A stretch of DNA of 64,000 bases, from positions 1-64,000 of the forward strand of contig NZ_JADWOV010000271.1 in NCBI RefSeq assembly GCF_015767435.1. Reading direction: 5' to 3'. Below are positions 7,398-15,933 of this stretch, one piece after another (position 1 is the first letter of the stretch; the number at the start of each line of letters is the position of its first letter). The notes below the pieces were generated by a model. The model did no database searches and had not been told where the DNA came from. It worked only from the letters and a program-made list of their open reading frames with translations. The stretch comes from Polaribacter sp. BAL334 (lineage in GTDB: Bacteria > Bacteroidota > Bacteroidia > Flavobacteriales > Flavobacteriaceae). A program made the translations under genes and the position numbers.

Positions 7398-7861
7398 GTA
7401 TTCCCTTTCACTTTCAAAGCTGCTTTCAACACATCTTTTTGGCTCAATTGCCCTAAAAGAACACCATGTTCATCAACCACAGGAAAACGTCTTCTACGTG
7501 AAGCTAAAAACTTAAAAGCCGCATCAAAAATATTCATGTTTTTATCAATTGTATCAACATCTGTAACCATATTATTCCCCACAGTATTATTGGTGTCTGA
7601 AGGCATGTTATAATATTTACTCTCAGAAATATGTTTGATGCAATCTGTTTCTGAAATAATTCCAATCAATTCGTTTTTCTCATTCACAACAGGACCTCCA
7701 GAAATTTTGTGTTTGATTAACATGCTAATTACATGATCCAAAGAATCTGCTGCTTTGAAAGTAATTAATTTGGTTGTCATATAATCCGAAACCAAAATTT
7801 GTGCTTCTTCTTTATTATTTTGAGATGCGTCACGTTTTCCTTGAAAGCTTTTAATTCCCAT
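7391..7861 (-). CDS. CBS domain protein
   Basis: A 156-residue cytoplasmic protein made of two CBS domains. The first covers about residues 25-80 (VSDYMTTKLITFKAADSL, ending IGIISETDCIKHI). The second covers about residues 95-150 (MVTDVDTIDKNMNIFDAAFK, ending LGQLSQKDVLKAAL). Such stand-alone pairs form a Bateman module that binds adenosine nucleotides and acts as an energy sensor on a partner protein. The partner is not obvious here; the overlapping downstream membrane protein is a candidate only by position. The first 20 residues are polar and species-variable in appearance. Confidence 0.85.
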   Translation of the reverse strand: MGIKSFQGKRDASQNNKEEAQILVSDYMTTKLITFKAADSLDHVISMLIKHKISGGPVVNEKNELIGIISETDCIKHISESKYYNMPSDTNNTVGNNMVTDVDTIDKNMNIFDAAFKFLASRRRRFPVVDEHGVLLGQLSQKDVLKAALKVKGNTW

Positions 7862-7965
7862 ATTAGATTGATTTTAAGTGGATTGAAAGTTACATTTTTT
7901 TTGAATTGAAGTCAACATTTCAACAAAGTTTTTTTTTCATACATTTATGCAGCCAAATTTCTCTG

Positions 7966-10263
7966 ATGAAAAAAATTCTATCATTCATTCCAATCCTTAT
8001 AGTTTTAGGGACAATTTACTGGAGTTTTTCCGATTTAAAGCCAAGTATTTCTACTCAAAAAGACTTACTTCAAACAGGTTTTTCATTGGATAATGCATTG
8101 ATGCATTTAAAAAACATCAGTCAAAAACAACATTATGTAGGTTCTGAAGGTCATCAAGAGGTTCAAAAATACCTTGTGGGCGAACTTGAAAAATTGGGTT
8201 TTGAAGTTGAAATTCAACAAAAAGTAGCTGCCAATAAAAAATGGTTTGCAGCCACAACTACCGAAAATATCATTGCCAAACTGAAAGGAACTTCCTCTGG
8301 AAAATCATTATTATTACTTTCTCATTACGATGCTGCCATGTTTTCTGCTTTGGGTGCCAGTGATGCTGGCTCAGGAGTTGTTACTATTTTAGAGGGAATC
8401 AGAGCTTTTTTAGCAAAAAACACCGACCATAAAAACGATATCATCATCCTTTTTTCTGATGCTGAAGAATTAGGGTTATTAGGAGCACAAGCTTTTGTTG
8501 AGCATCATCCTTGGGCAAAAAACATAGGTTTAGTGCTTAATTTTGAAGCTCGTGGAAGTGGAGGTCCAAGTTATATGTTGCTAGAAACCAATGGTAAAAA
8601 CAGCAAACTTTTGAGTGAGTTTTTAGCCGCAAAACCTAATTTTCCAGCCGCAAATTCATTGATGTATAGCATTTATAAAATGCTTCCTAATGATACTGAT
8701 TTGACTGTTTTTAGAGCAAATGCAAACATCAATGGTTTTAATTTTGCGTTTATTGGTGATCATTTTGATTATCACACAGCACAAGATTCTTTTGAAAGAT
8801 TGGATCATGAATCGCTATTGCATCAAGCAGATTATTTGATGTCTTTGCTTCCGTATTTTGCCAATTCTAATTTGGAAAATCTAAACTCAACTGAAGATTT
8901 TGTATATGTGAATTTTCCTTTTATAGGATTGTTAACATTCCCTTTTTCTTGGGTTTTACAATTCTGTTTGATAGCCACCTTTCTGTTTTTAATTGTTGTT
9001 TTCTTTGGCATTGGATTGCATAAAATTACCGTAAAAGGCTCTTTAAAAGGCTTTATTCCCTTTGTAGTTGCTACTATTTTGTCAGGAGGAATTTCTTATC
9101 TTTTATGGAAATTGATTGTTATTCTTCATCCACATTATAAAGATATTTTACATGGATTTACCTATAATGGATATCTATATATTGCTGGTTTTATGTTTTT
9201 GAATTTATTTATAATTCAAAAAATGTATCAATCTTTTTTCAAAGAAGAAAAACCTGCAAGTTTGTTGGTTGCTCCTTTGTTTTTCTGGTTGATTATCAGT
9301 TTTATAATTAGTGGGTATTTAAAAGGAGCTGGATTTTTTATCATTCCTGTTTTTTGTGCTTTACTCATTTTGACAATTGCTGTTTTCACAAATTTACAGA
9401 AACATACACTTCGCATTTTATTTGCAATTATTTCAATTCCAACAATTTACATTTTTTCGCCCTTGATTAAAATGTTTCCTGTAGGGTTAGGTCTTAAAAA
9501 TATTTTTATCAGTGGAATACTTCTTTCTCTAGTTTTTGGATTGTTAGTACTTGTTTTTTATCAAAAAAAGAATCGATTTTTATTGAATCTTTCTGGAGTT
9601 TTAGCGCTTTTTTTCTTTGGATATGCCACTGTGAATAATGGTTTTTCAGATGAAAATAAAAAACCAAATAGTTTGGTTTATGTTCAAAATAACGATGAAA
9701 AAACAGCTTATTTTGGCACCTATAATCAAACCTTAGATGATTTTACAGCCCAAGTTTTCAATGAAGGATTTACAAAAGGCAGTTTGCAAAATGCAGAAAC
9801 AAAAAGCAAATACAATACTCGTTTTCGCTTTTACAAAGCAACTGATTTTAAAGATATTGAATCTTCCAAAATTAGCATTTTAAAAGATTCTGTTCGTGGA
9901 GAAAATAGAATGATAGAATTTGTGATAAAGCCTAAAAGAAAAATCAATAAGTTAGAATTCATCACAAATCAAAAAATTTCTTTAACAAACTTTACAGTGA
10001 ATGATGCATTGATTAATGAAGGTAAAAAATACACCGTTAAAAATGGGACTTTTTTGATTTATTATGTTGCAAATACGGATAAACAAATCACGTTGTCATT
10101 TACTATCGACAAAAAAGAAGCGATAGACATCATTGTAAATGAAATTTCATTTGATTTGCTGACACATCCTGAGTTTTCAATCAAACCAAGATCAGCTGCA
10201 ATGATGCCTATGCCTTTTGTTACCAATGATGCAATCATCATCAGTAAAAAGATTTCTTTATAA
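7966..10263 (+). CDS. M28 family zinc metallopeptidase with multi-span membrane region
   Basis: A 765-residue protein. A signal or anchor segment (residues 1-20) is followed by an M28 aminopeptidase domain to about residue 310. Zinc and catalytic motifs are visible: LLSHYDA (His), GASDAGSG (bridging Asp), FSDAEELGLLGA (Glu-Glu) and DHFDYHTAQD (C-terminal His). About eight hydrophobic segments follow between residues 320 and 560, then a soluble beta-rich domain of about 190 residues. This resembles the Fxna/ERMP1-like M28 layout and implies peptidase activity outside the inner membrane. I chose the ATG at 7966; an upstream TTG at 7906 gives a non-signal N-terminus. It diverges from the CBS gene. 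Confidence 0.85.
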   Translation: MKKILSFIPILIVLGTIYWSFSDLKPSISTQKDLLQTGFSLDNALMHLKNISQKQHYVGSEGHQEVQKYLVGELEKLGFEVEIQQKVAANKKWFAATTTENIIAKLKGTSSGKSLLLLSHYDAAMFSALGASDAGSGVVTILEGIRAFLAKNTDHKNDIIILFSDAEELGLLGAQAFVEHHPWAKNIGLVLNFEARGSGGPSYMLLETNGKNSKLLSEFLAAKPNFPAANSLMYSIYKMLPNDTDLTVFRANANINGFNFAFIGDHFDYHTAQDSFERLDHESLLHQADYLMSLLPYFANSNLENLNSTEDFVYVNFPFIGLLTFPFSWVLQFCLIATFLFLIVVFFGIGLHKITVKGSLKGFIPFVVATILSGGISYLLWKLIVILHPHYKDILHGFTYNGYLYIAGFMFLNLFIIQKMYQSFFKEEKPASLLVAPLFFWLIISFIISGYLKGAGFFIIPVFCALLILTIAVFTNLQKHTLRILFAIISIPTIYIFSPLIKMFPVGLGLKNIFISGILLSLVFGLLVLVFYQKKNRFLLNLSGVLALFFFGYATVNNGFSDENKKPNSLVYVQNNDEKTAYFGTYNQTLDDFTAQVFNEGFTKGSLQNAETKSKYNTRFRFYKATDFKDIESSKISILKDSVRGENRMIEFVIKPKRKINKLEFITNQKISLTNFTVNDALINEGKKYTVKNGTFLIYYVANTDKQITLSFTIDKKEAIDIIVNEISFDLLTHPEFSIKPRSAAMMPMPFVTNDAIIISKKISL

Positions 10264-10264
10264 T

Positions 10265-11692
10265 TTATTTTATTTCAGAAACTCTTAAGGTATTTACCAT
10301 TCCACGAGCTTCAGCAGGCATTGATGCTAGGTTGATCACAATATCTCCTGATTTTACAAAACCTTTTTCTTTGATGATGTTATTGATATCATCTACAGTA
10401 TCATCTGTAGAAAGGTCTTTGTCATAATAGTAAGCTCTAACTCCCCAAAGCAAGTTCAATTTACCTAAAATACGTTTATCTGTAGAAAATGTCAACACGT
10501 GAGTTCTTGGTCTCCAAGCAGAAATTTGAAATGCAGTATAACCACTATTTGTCAACGTACAAATAGCTGCTGCATCTGTATTATTTGCCATTAAAGCAGC
10601 ATGATGACAGATGGATTTTGTAATAAAACGATTGGTTCTAATTGTAGGAGCTTCGTGTGGAACTTTGATCATTTTTGAATGCTCAACACTCATAATAATC
10701 TCAGACATTTTTTGAATTACTTTTATAGGATGTTTTCCTACAGATGTTTCTCCAGAAAGCATTACAGCATCTGCACCATCCATGATTGAGTTTGCAACGT
10801 CATTTACTTCAGCTCTTGTAGGCACTGCGTTTTCAATCATTGTTTCCATCATTTGAGTAGCAATAATTACAGGAATTCTGGCTCTTTTTGCTCTTCTAAC
10901 AATTTTTTTCTGAATCAAAGGCACTTCTTGCATTGGAATTTCAACTCCCAAATCACCACGAGCCACCATCAATCCATCACAATAAGGAATCAAGGCATCT
11001 AAATTTTTTACAGCTTCTGGCTTTTCAATTTTTGCAATAATCGGAATTCTATAATCAGAATGTTGTGCAATTAAATCGCGTAACATTCTCAAATCATCAG
11101 GAGTTCTTACGAAAGATAACGCAATCCAATCTACTTTTTGACCAATGGCAAAAACAGCATCTTCCATGTCTTTTTCGGTCAAAGCTGGTAATGAAACATC
11201 GGTATTAGGAAGATTTACTCCTTTTTTAGATTTTAATTCTCCACCAACAATTACTTTCACCACAACTTCATTTTCTTTGTTGGTTGAAATTACTTCAAAC
11301 ATTAATTTTCCATCATCAACCAAAATATTTTCACCAACTTTTACATCTTTTGGAAAACGTTGATACGTCATATAAGCCTTTTCTTTGGTTCCAATACATT
11401 TATCCGTTGTAAATGTAAATGTGTCTCCAGCAAATAATTCTACTCCATCTTCCATCACTCCAACACGTAATTTTGGTCCTTGTAAGTCTGCCAAAATTGC
11501 CACATTCCATCCGTTTTCTTCGTTGATTTCTCTAATAGTTTTGATTTTGCTTTCTACGTTTGCATAGTCTGCGTGTGAAAAATTTACTCGAAAAACATTT
11601 ACTCCATTTCTGGCTAATTCTGTTAAAACTTCTTTTGTGTCAGTTGCAGGACCTAGTGTCGCAACGATTTTGGTTTTATTATAATTTGGCAT
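10265..11692 (-). CDS. pyk: Pyruvate kinase
   Basis: A 475-residue glycolytic enzyme converting phosphoenolpyruvate and ADP to pyruvate and ATP. The barrel domain has KIVATLGPAT at the start, LADLQGPKLRVG, IAKIEKPEAV with the catalytic Lys, and VARGDLGVEIP. The signature MDGADAVMLSGETSVGKHP is also present. The C-terminal regulatory domain begins near residue 355 and contains the segment RPRTHVLTFSTDKRILGKL. Length is standard. It lies 5 bases after the IPExxxVDY gene, last in a minus-strand series from acpP, and its stop almost touches the M28 peptidase stop. Confidence 0.97.
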   Translation of the reverse strand: MPNYNKTKIVATLGPATDTKEVLTELARNGVNVFRVNFSHADYANVESKIKTIREINEENGWNVAILADLQGPKLRVGVMEDGVELFAGDTFTFTTDKCIGTKEKAYMTYQRFPKDVKVGENILVDDGKLMFEVISTNKENEVVVKVIVGGELKSKKGVNLPNTDVSLPALTEKDMEDAVFAIGQKVDWIALSFVRTPDDLRMLRDLIAQHSDYRIPIIAKIEKPEAVKNLDALIPYCDGLMVARGDLGVEIPMQEVPLIQKKIVRRAKRARIPVIIATQMMETMIENAVPTRAEVNDVANSIMDGADAVMLSGETSVGKHPIKVIQKMSEIIMSVEHSKMIKVPHEAPTIRTNRFITKSICHHAALMANNTDAAAICTLTNSGYTAFQISAWRPRTHVLTFSTDKRILGKLNLLWGVRAYYYDKDLSTDDTVDDINNIIKEKGFVKSGDIVINLASMPAEARGMVNTLRVSEIK

Positions 11693-11697
11693 AATTT

Positions 11698-12168
11698 TTA
11701 AAATATTAAAAAATCTTTTGATTTTAAACTGTCTTTATCAATTGAATAAGAAGTGATTACTTGTTCAATGTTTTTAATTTTTTTGATGGTTTTTGAGATG
11801 AAAGAAGGTGCTACTTCTCCAGAAATTTTGATGAAAAAATCAACATTTTTTTTCTCAGGTATCAGATATGTTTTGGTTTCTGTGGTTAATAAAAGCTGGT
11901 TTTCTGTAGTGCTATTTTCGGTTTTTGAACTGTTTGCAATCAAATGCCAATCATACTCATACGTGGTATTTTGATAATTATAGATTGAAAAAAACGCACT
12001 ATTTTGATTGTTTTCAACAACTAATTCTTTCTTTGATTTAAAGAAATTGGTTGATAAATTTTTATTCAATAAATACGCTAACTTATAATCTTCTAATGTG
12101 GTATGAATCCCGATTAATGAGTATTCGTCTTCAAAATAAGAATCATGACCAAGCGAATGAATTTGCAT
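11698..12168 (-). CDS. IPExxxVDY family protein
   Basis: A 156-residue cytoplasmic protein of a Bacteroidota family named for the motif IPExxxVDY; here the motif reads IPEKKNVDFF near residue 100. The rest is typical of the family: an N-terminal segment followed by short beta strands and a C-terminal segment with TIKKIKNIEQVITSYSID. No biochemical function is established as far as I know. It sits between rnc and pyk, a position I recall as conserved in flavobacteria, and is probably co-transcribed with pyk (5-base gap). There is an 85-base gap to rnc. Confidence 0.85.
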   Translation of the reverse strand: MQIHSLGHDSYFEDEYSLIGIHTTLEDYKLAYLLNKNLSTNFFKSKKELVVENNQNSAFFSIYNYQNTTYEYDWHLIANSSKTENSTTENQLLLTTETKTYLIPEKKNVDFFIKISGEVAPSFISKTIKKIKNIEQVITSYSIDKDSLKSKDFLIF

Positions 12169-12253
12169 AAAAATGAATCAATTAGACATTGGGTGCTAAA
12201 TTACTAATAGTTTGTGAGTTTTGTAAGGATTTTCACGAAAATGATTTCGTAGT

Positions 12254-12991
12254 TTAGTTTGCTGAGATTTGTTTCTGTAAGGCAAAATAAACTCTTTTTG
12301 CGGCTAGCTCCTCCGCTTTTTTCTTGGAAGTTGCTCTTCCTTTGGCTACTTGAACACCATCAATACTAACTTTGACACTAAAATGTTTAATCAATTCATT
12401 TCCAGTATCTTCGTAGGTTTCAAACTTGTATTTTTTCTTTTGTTTTTGACACCATTCAATAATCAACCCTTTGTAGCTTGTAATTTTTCCTTCCAATTTT
12501 TCAATATCCACATGAGGTACAATCACATTTCTGTAAATAAATCTTTCACAGATATTATAGCCTTTGTCAAGATAAATAGCACCAATTAATGCTTCAAAAA
12601 TATTTCCATGAATGTTTTCTCCAACATTTGCTTGATCAACATTGCTTTTTACAAATCGAATTAAATTCAATTCTTTACCTAATTCATTCAAATGCTCTCT
12701 ACTTACAATTTTAGAACGCATTTGGGTCAAATATCCTTCTGAAGCTGTAGGTACTTTTTTATATAAATAAGCTGCAATTACAGAGCCTAAAATAGAATCA
12801 CCCAAAAATTCAAGACGCTCATAATTCAAAGGATTTCCCTCTAAATCAAGCAATTGAATGGACCTATGTGTAAAGGCTTTTCTGTACTTTGAAAGGTTTT
12901 TTGGAGAAAAATTAAGTAATTTTTTTAATTCGTTATAAAATTGTTGATCCTCTTCAGAAAAAGAATGAACTATTTTACTGATAAAATTCAT
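12254..12991 (-). CDS. rnc: Ribonuclease III
   Basis: A 245-residue endonuclease that cuts double-stranded RNA, including rRNA precursors. The RNase III domain carries the signature YERLEFLGDSILGSVIAAYL (residues 58-77) with the catalytic acidic residues. A second acidic site follows in NIFEALIGAIYLDKG. The C-terminal double-stranded RNA-binding domain starts near residue 170 (YKGLIIEWCQKQ) and ends with ATSKKKAEELAAKRVYFAL. The N-terminus is about 25 residues longer than the E. coli enzyme. Three bases separate it from fabF, so it is in the acpP-fabF-rnc operon, an arrangement shared widely in bacteria. Confidence 0.96.
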   Translation of the reverse strand: MNFISKIVHSFSEEDQQFYNELKKLLNFSPKNLSKYRKAFTHRSIQLLDLEGNPLNYERLEFLGDSILGSVIAAYLYKKVPTASEGYLTQMRSKIVSREHLNELGKELNLIRFVKSNVDQANVGENIHGNIFEALIGAIYLDKGYNICERFIYRNVIVPHVDIEKLEGKITSYKGLIIEWCQKQKKKYKFETYEDTGNELIKHFSVKVSIDGVQVAKGRATSKKKAEELAAKRVYFALQKQISAN

Positions 12992-12994
12992 AAA

Positions 12995-14248
12995 CTACTC
13001 ATCAAGTTTCTTAAAAGCTACACAAGCATTGTGACCACCAAAACCAAAGGTATTGCTCATAGCCACTTTAACCTCTCTTTTTTGAGCTTTATTTAAGGTT
13101 AAATTCAATGCTGGATTGATGTTTTCATCAACCGTAGAATGGTTTATTGTTGGAGGAACAATTCCATGTTTGATCGTTAAAATCGCAGCAATAGCTTCAA
13201 TGGCACCTGCAGCACCCAACAAATGTCCTGTCATGGATTTTGTTGAATTGATATTGATGTTTTTTGCATGCTCACCAAAAACTTCAGATATTGCTTTCAG
13301 TTCCGCAACATCTCCTAAAGGTGTAGAAGTTCCATGAGTATTGATGTGATCAACTTCTTCAGGTGTTAATCCAGAATTTTCTAAGCAGTTTTTCATTACT
13401 GCAATAACGCCAATACCATCAGGATGAGGTGCTGTCATGTGATATGCGTCAGAAGACATTCCTCCACCTACAACTTCGCAATAAATTTTTGCACCTCGTG
13501 CTTTGGCATGTTCATATTCTTCTAGCACAATAGCACCTGCGCCTTCTCCTAAAACGAACCCATCTCTTTCTGCATCAAAAGGTCTTGAAGCAGTTTCTGG
13601 ACTTTCATTTCTGGTAGATAAAGCGTGCATTGCATTGAAACCTCCCATTCCTGCAATCGTTACAGCAGCTTCAGAACCTCCAGTAACAATGATGTCACAA
13701 GTTCCTAATCTGATGTAATTCAATGCATCTATCATGGCATTTGCGGAAGATGCACATGCAGAAACTGTGGTATAATTTGGACCCATAAATCCATTTTTGA
13801 TGGAAATATTTCCAGGAGCAATATCTGCTATCATTTTTGGGATGAAAAAAGGGTTGAACCTTGGTGTTCCATCACCAGCTGCAAAATCGAGTACTTCGTT
13901 TTGGAAAGTTTCTAACCCTCCAATTCCTGCACCCCAAATAACGCCCACACGCAATTTATTGATTTTATCTAAATCCAATCCTGAATCTAAAATGGCTTCA
14001 TCAGAAGCAACCAAAGCATATTGCGTAAAACGATCCATTTTACGCGCTTCTTTTCGGTCAATAAAATCGGTGACATTAAAGTTTTTTAATTCACATGCAA
14101 AACGAGTTTTGAACTTGGCAGCATCATAGTACGTTACAGGTGCAGCTCCACTAACTCCGTTAATTAAGCCATTCCAATATTCTTCTATAGTATTACCAAT
14201 TGGCGTTAATGCGCCAAGTCCAGTGACTACAACTCGTTTTAATTGCAT
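12995..14248 (-). CDS. fabF: Beta-ketoacyl-ACP synthase II
   Basis: A 417-residue condensing enzyme of fatty acid elongation that joins malonyl-ACP to an acyl-ACP. The thiolase-fold active site is visible: nucleophile Cys in TVSACASSANAMIDA near residue 165, His in HINTHGTSTPLGD near 305, and His in SMTGHLLGAAGAIEA near 340. The N-terminus RRVVVTGLGALTPIG type start and the C-terminal NTFGFGGHNACVAFKK are standard. It follows acpP by 7 bases, so carrier and synthase are made together, with rnc next. Confidence 0.97.
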   Translation of the reverse strand: MQLKRVVVTGLGALTPIGNTIEEYWNGLINGVSGAAPVTYYDAAKFKTRFACELKNFNVTDFIDRKEARKMDRFTQYALVASDEAILDSGLDLDKINKLRVGVIWGAGIGGLETFQNEVLDFAAGDGTPRFNPFFIPKMIADIAPGNISIKNGFMGPNYTTVSACASSANAMIDALNYIRLGTCDIIVTGGSEAAVTIAGMGGFNAMHALSTRNESPETASRPFDAERDGFVLGEGAGAIVLEEYEHAKARGAKIYCEVVGGGMSSDAYHMTAPHPDGIGVIAVMKNCLENSGLTPEEVDHINTHGTSTPLGDVAELKAISEVFGEHAKNININSTKSMTGHLLGAAGAIEAIAAILTIKHGIVPPTINHSTVDENINPALNLTLNKAQKREVKVAMSNTFGFGGHNACVAFKKLDE

Positions 14249-14255
14249 ATAAATA

Positions 14256-14492
14256 TTACTTTTTTGCGCTTTCTATGTAGCTAATTGCTTGACCAACAGT
14301 TCCAATATTTTCTGCTTGATCGTCTGGAATTTGAATATCGAATTCTTTTTCGAATTCCATAATCAATTCAACAGTATCCAATGAATCTGCTCCTAAATCG
14401 TTTGTGAAGCTAGCTTCTAATGTTACCTCGTTATCGTCAACACCTAACTTGTCTACAATAATCGCTTTTACTCTTGATGCAATGTCTGACAT
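14256..14492 (-). CDS. acpP: Acyl carrier protein
   Basis: A 78-residue acidic carrier protein of fatty acid synthesis. The motif [19 protein letters not shown] contains the Ser (about residue 37) that receives the 4'-phosphopantetheine arm. It is the first gene of the acpP-fabF-rnc series. A candidate -7 box TATTTTTG on the minus strand lies at 14524-14531, 32 bases ahead of the start codon, which supports a promoter here. Confidence 0.97.
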   Translation of the reverse strand: MSDIASRVKAIIVDKLGVDDNEVTLEASFTNDLGADSLDTVELIMEFEKEFDIQIPDDQAENIGTVGQAISYIESAKK

Positions 14493-14523
14493 AATATTTT
14501 TGTTTTAAAATTTAAATCGGGGA

Positions 14524-14531
14524 CAAAAATA
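14524..14531 (-). promoter_or_regulatory. Candidate -7 box of the acpP operon promoter
   Basis: The minus strand reads TATTTTTG, matching the Bacteroidota TAnnTTTG consensus, 32 bases before the acpP start. I see no convincing TTTG -33 partner. Confidence 0.45.
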
Positions 14532-14664
14532 CAAATCTTATTAGTTTTATCTAATTTTTGTCCTAAAAATGATGTTTAAAAGTAAATAAAAAAATTTAAT
14601 CTTTTTTAAAAAATATCTCTTTGTTCATAATTATTGCTTTTTTTTGTATTCTCTTACGATTTAT

Positions 14665-15237
14665 ATGATACGAATTGTTGTTTTTGCCTCTGGCTCTGGA
14701 ACGAATGCTGAAAATATTATCAATCACTTTAACAAGACTGATAAAGTTGTTGTAACAAATGTTTTGTGCAATAATCCGACTGCCAAAGTTTTTGACCGTT
14801 GCGAAAAATTGGATGTGCCTTGTTCTTTGTTTGAAAAAACGGATTTTTTTAAAGAAAATACCGTGCTTCATTTTTTACAACAAGAACAAACGGACTTTAT
14901 TATTTTAGCTGGTTTTTTATGGAAAATTCCTGCAAATTTACTAGCTGCTTTTCCAAACAAAATTATCAATATTCATCCGGCTTTGTTGCCTAAATACGGT
15001 GGAAAGGGCATGTATGGAATGCATGTTCACAAAGCTGTCAAAGCAAATAATGAAACCGAAACTGGCATCACTATTCATTATGTAAACGAAAATTATGATG
15101 AAGGCGCCATTATTTTTCAAGCTAAAACAGCACTTTCATCTGAAGATACTCCTGAAACGATTGCTGAAAAAATCCATGTTTTAGAGCAAACGCATTTTCC
15201 AAAAATAATCGAAAACGTTTTGCTAAGTAATGGCTAA
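14665..15237 (+). CDS. purN: Phosphoribosylglycinamide formyltransferase
   Basis: A 190-residue purine biosynthesis enzyme that transfers a formyl group from 10-formyl-THF to GAR. The N-terminus IRIVVFASGSGTNAENI contains the phosphate-binding loop. The catalytic Asn and His lie in NIHPALLPKYGGKGMYG near residue 105, and the Asp in HYVNENYDEGA near 143. Start: the ATG at 14665 gives the standard N-terminus, whereas the upstream TTG at 14644 adds seven atypical residues. It diverges from acpP and overlaps rnhA by 8 bases. Confidence 0.94.
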   Translation: MIRIVVFASGSGTNAENIINHFNKTDKVVVTNVLCNNPTAKVFDRCEKLDVPCSLFEKTDFFKENTVLHFLQQEQTDFIILAGFLWKIPANLLAAFPNKIINIHPALLPKYGGKGMYGMHVHKAVKANNETETGITIHYVNENYDEGAIIFQAKTALSSEDTPETIAEKIHVLEQTHFPKIIENVLLSNG

Positions 15238-15865
15238 ATCTAAATTTTATGTGGTTTGGAAAGGCAGAAAAACAGGCGTTTTTACAAAATGGAACGTTTG
15301 CAAACAACAAATTGACGGATTTGAAGGTGCTCAATACAAATCATTTGGCAATTTAGAGGAAGCCGAAATCGCATCCAAAGGAAATTATAACGATTATAAA
15401 GGGAAAGACACTCAAAAACCAGTTTTATCAGCTTCAGAAAAACTTCAGTTTGGAACTCCCATTTTAGAAAGCATTGCTGTGGATGCTGCTTGTGCTGGAA
15501 ATCCTGGAATCATGGAATATAGAGGGGTTTTGACACATAATAAACAAGAAATTTTCCGAAAAGGGCCTTTTAAAAACGGGACGAATAATGTGGGCGAATT
15601 TCTGGCTTTGGTGCACGGAATTGCATTACTCAAAAGTAAAAATCAAGAAAAACTTCCTATTTATTCGGATTCGAAAATTGCGATTAGTTGGATTCGTCAA
15701 AAAAAATGCAAAACCAAGTTGGATTTTGACCATTCAAACCAAGAATTGAAAATATTGATTGAAAGAGCCGAAAATTGGCTGCAACAAAACACTTTTAAAA
15801 ATCCTATTTTAAAATGGGAAACCAAGGCTTGGGGAGAAATTCCTGCGGATTTTGGAAGAAAATAA
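15230..15865 (+). CDS. rnhA: Ribonuclease H with N-terminal viroplasmin domain
   Basis: A 211-residue RNase HI that cuts the RNA strand of RNA-DNA hybrids. Residues 1-48 form a caulimovirus viroplasmin-like (HBD) domain, with KFYVVWKGRKTGVFTKW and GAQYKSFGNLEEAEIA, that binds hybrids. The catalytic domain follows. DAACAGNPG near residue 84 supplies the first Asp, NNVGEFLALVHGI the Glu, YSDSKIAISWI the second Asp, and the C-terminal IPADFGRK probably the last Asp. Overlap with purN implies coupling. The layout resembles Bacteroidota and eukaryotic RNase H1 rather than the single-domain E. coli enzyme. Confidence 0.9.
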   Translation: MAKSKFYVVWKGRKTGVFTKWNVCKQQIDGFEGAQYKSFGNLEEAEIASKGNYNDYKGKDTQKPVLSASEKLQFGTPILESIAVDAACAGNPGIMEYRGVLTHNKQEIFRKGPFKNGTNNVGEFLALVHGIALLKSKNQEKLPIYSDSKIAISWIRQKKCKTKLDFDHSNQELKILIERAENWLQQNTFKNPILKWETKAWGEIPADFGRK

Positions 15866-15897
15866 AAAAAAGTTGTTAAAGTTTTCTTAATTTTTTT

Positions 15898-15905
15898 TAG
15901 ATTTG
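15898..15905 (+). promoter_or_regulatory. Candidate -7 box for the VCBS lipoprotein gene
   Basis: TAGATTTG matches TAnnTTTG, 28 bases before the start codon, with a TTG about 22 bases upstream. It sits just past the rnhA stop, consistent with a new transcription unit. Confidence 0.5.
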
Positions 15906-15933
15906 GATTTTATAATCATTTATAGCATCGTAA

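Noticed and set aside
14596-14871. Minus-strand ORF of 91 residues opposite purN
   Set aside because: It overlaps the well-supported purN frame and shows no recognisable protein features; it is a shadow frame.
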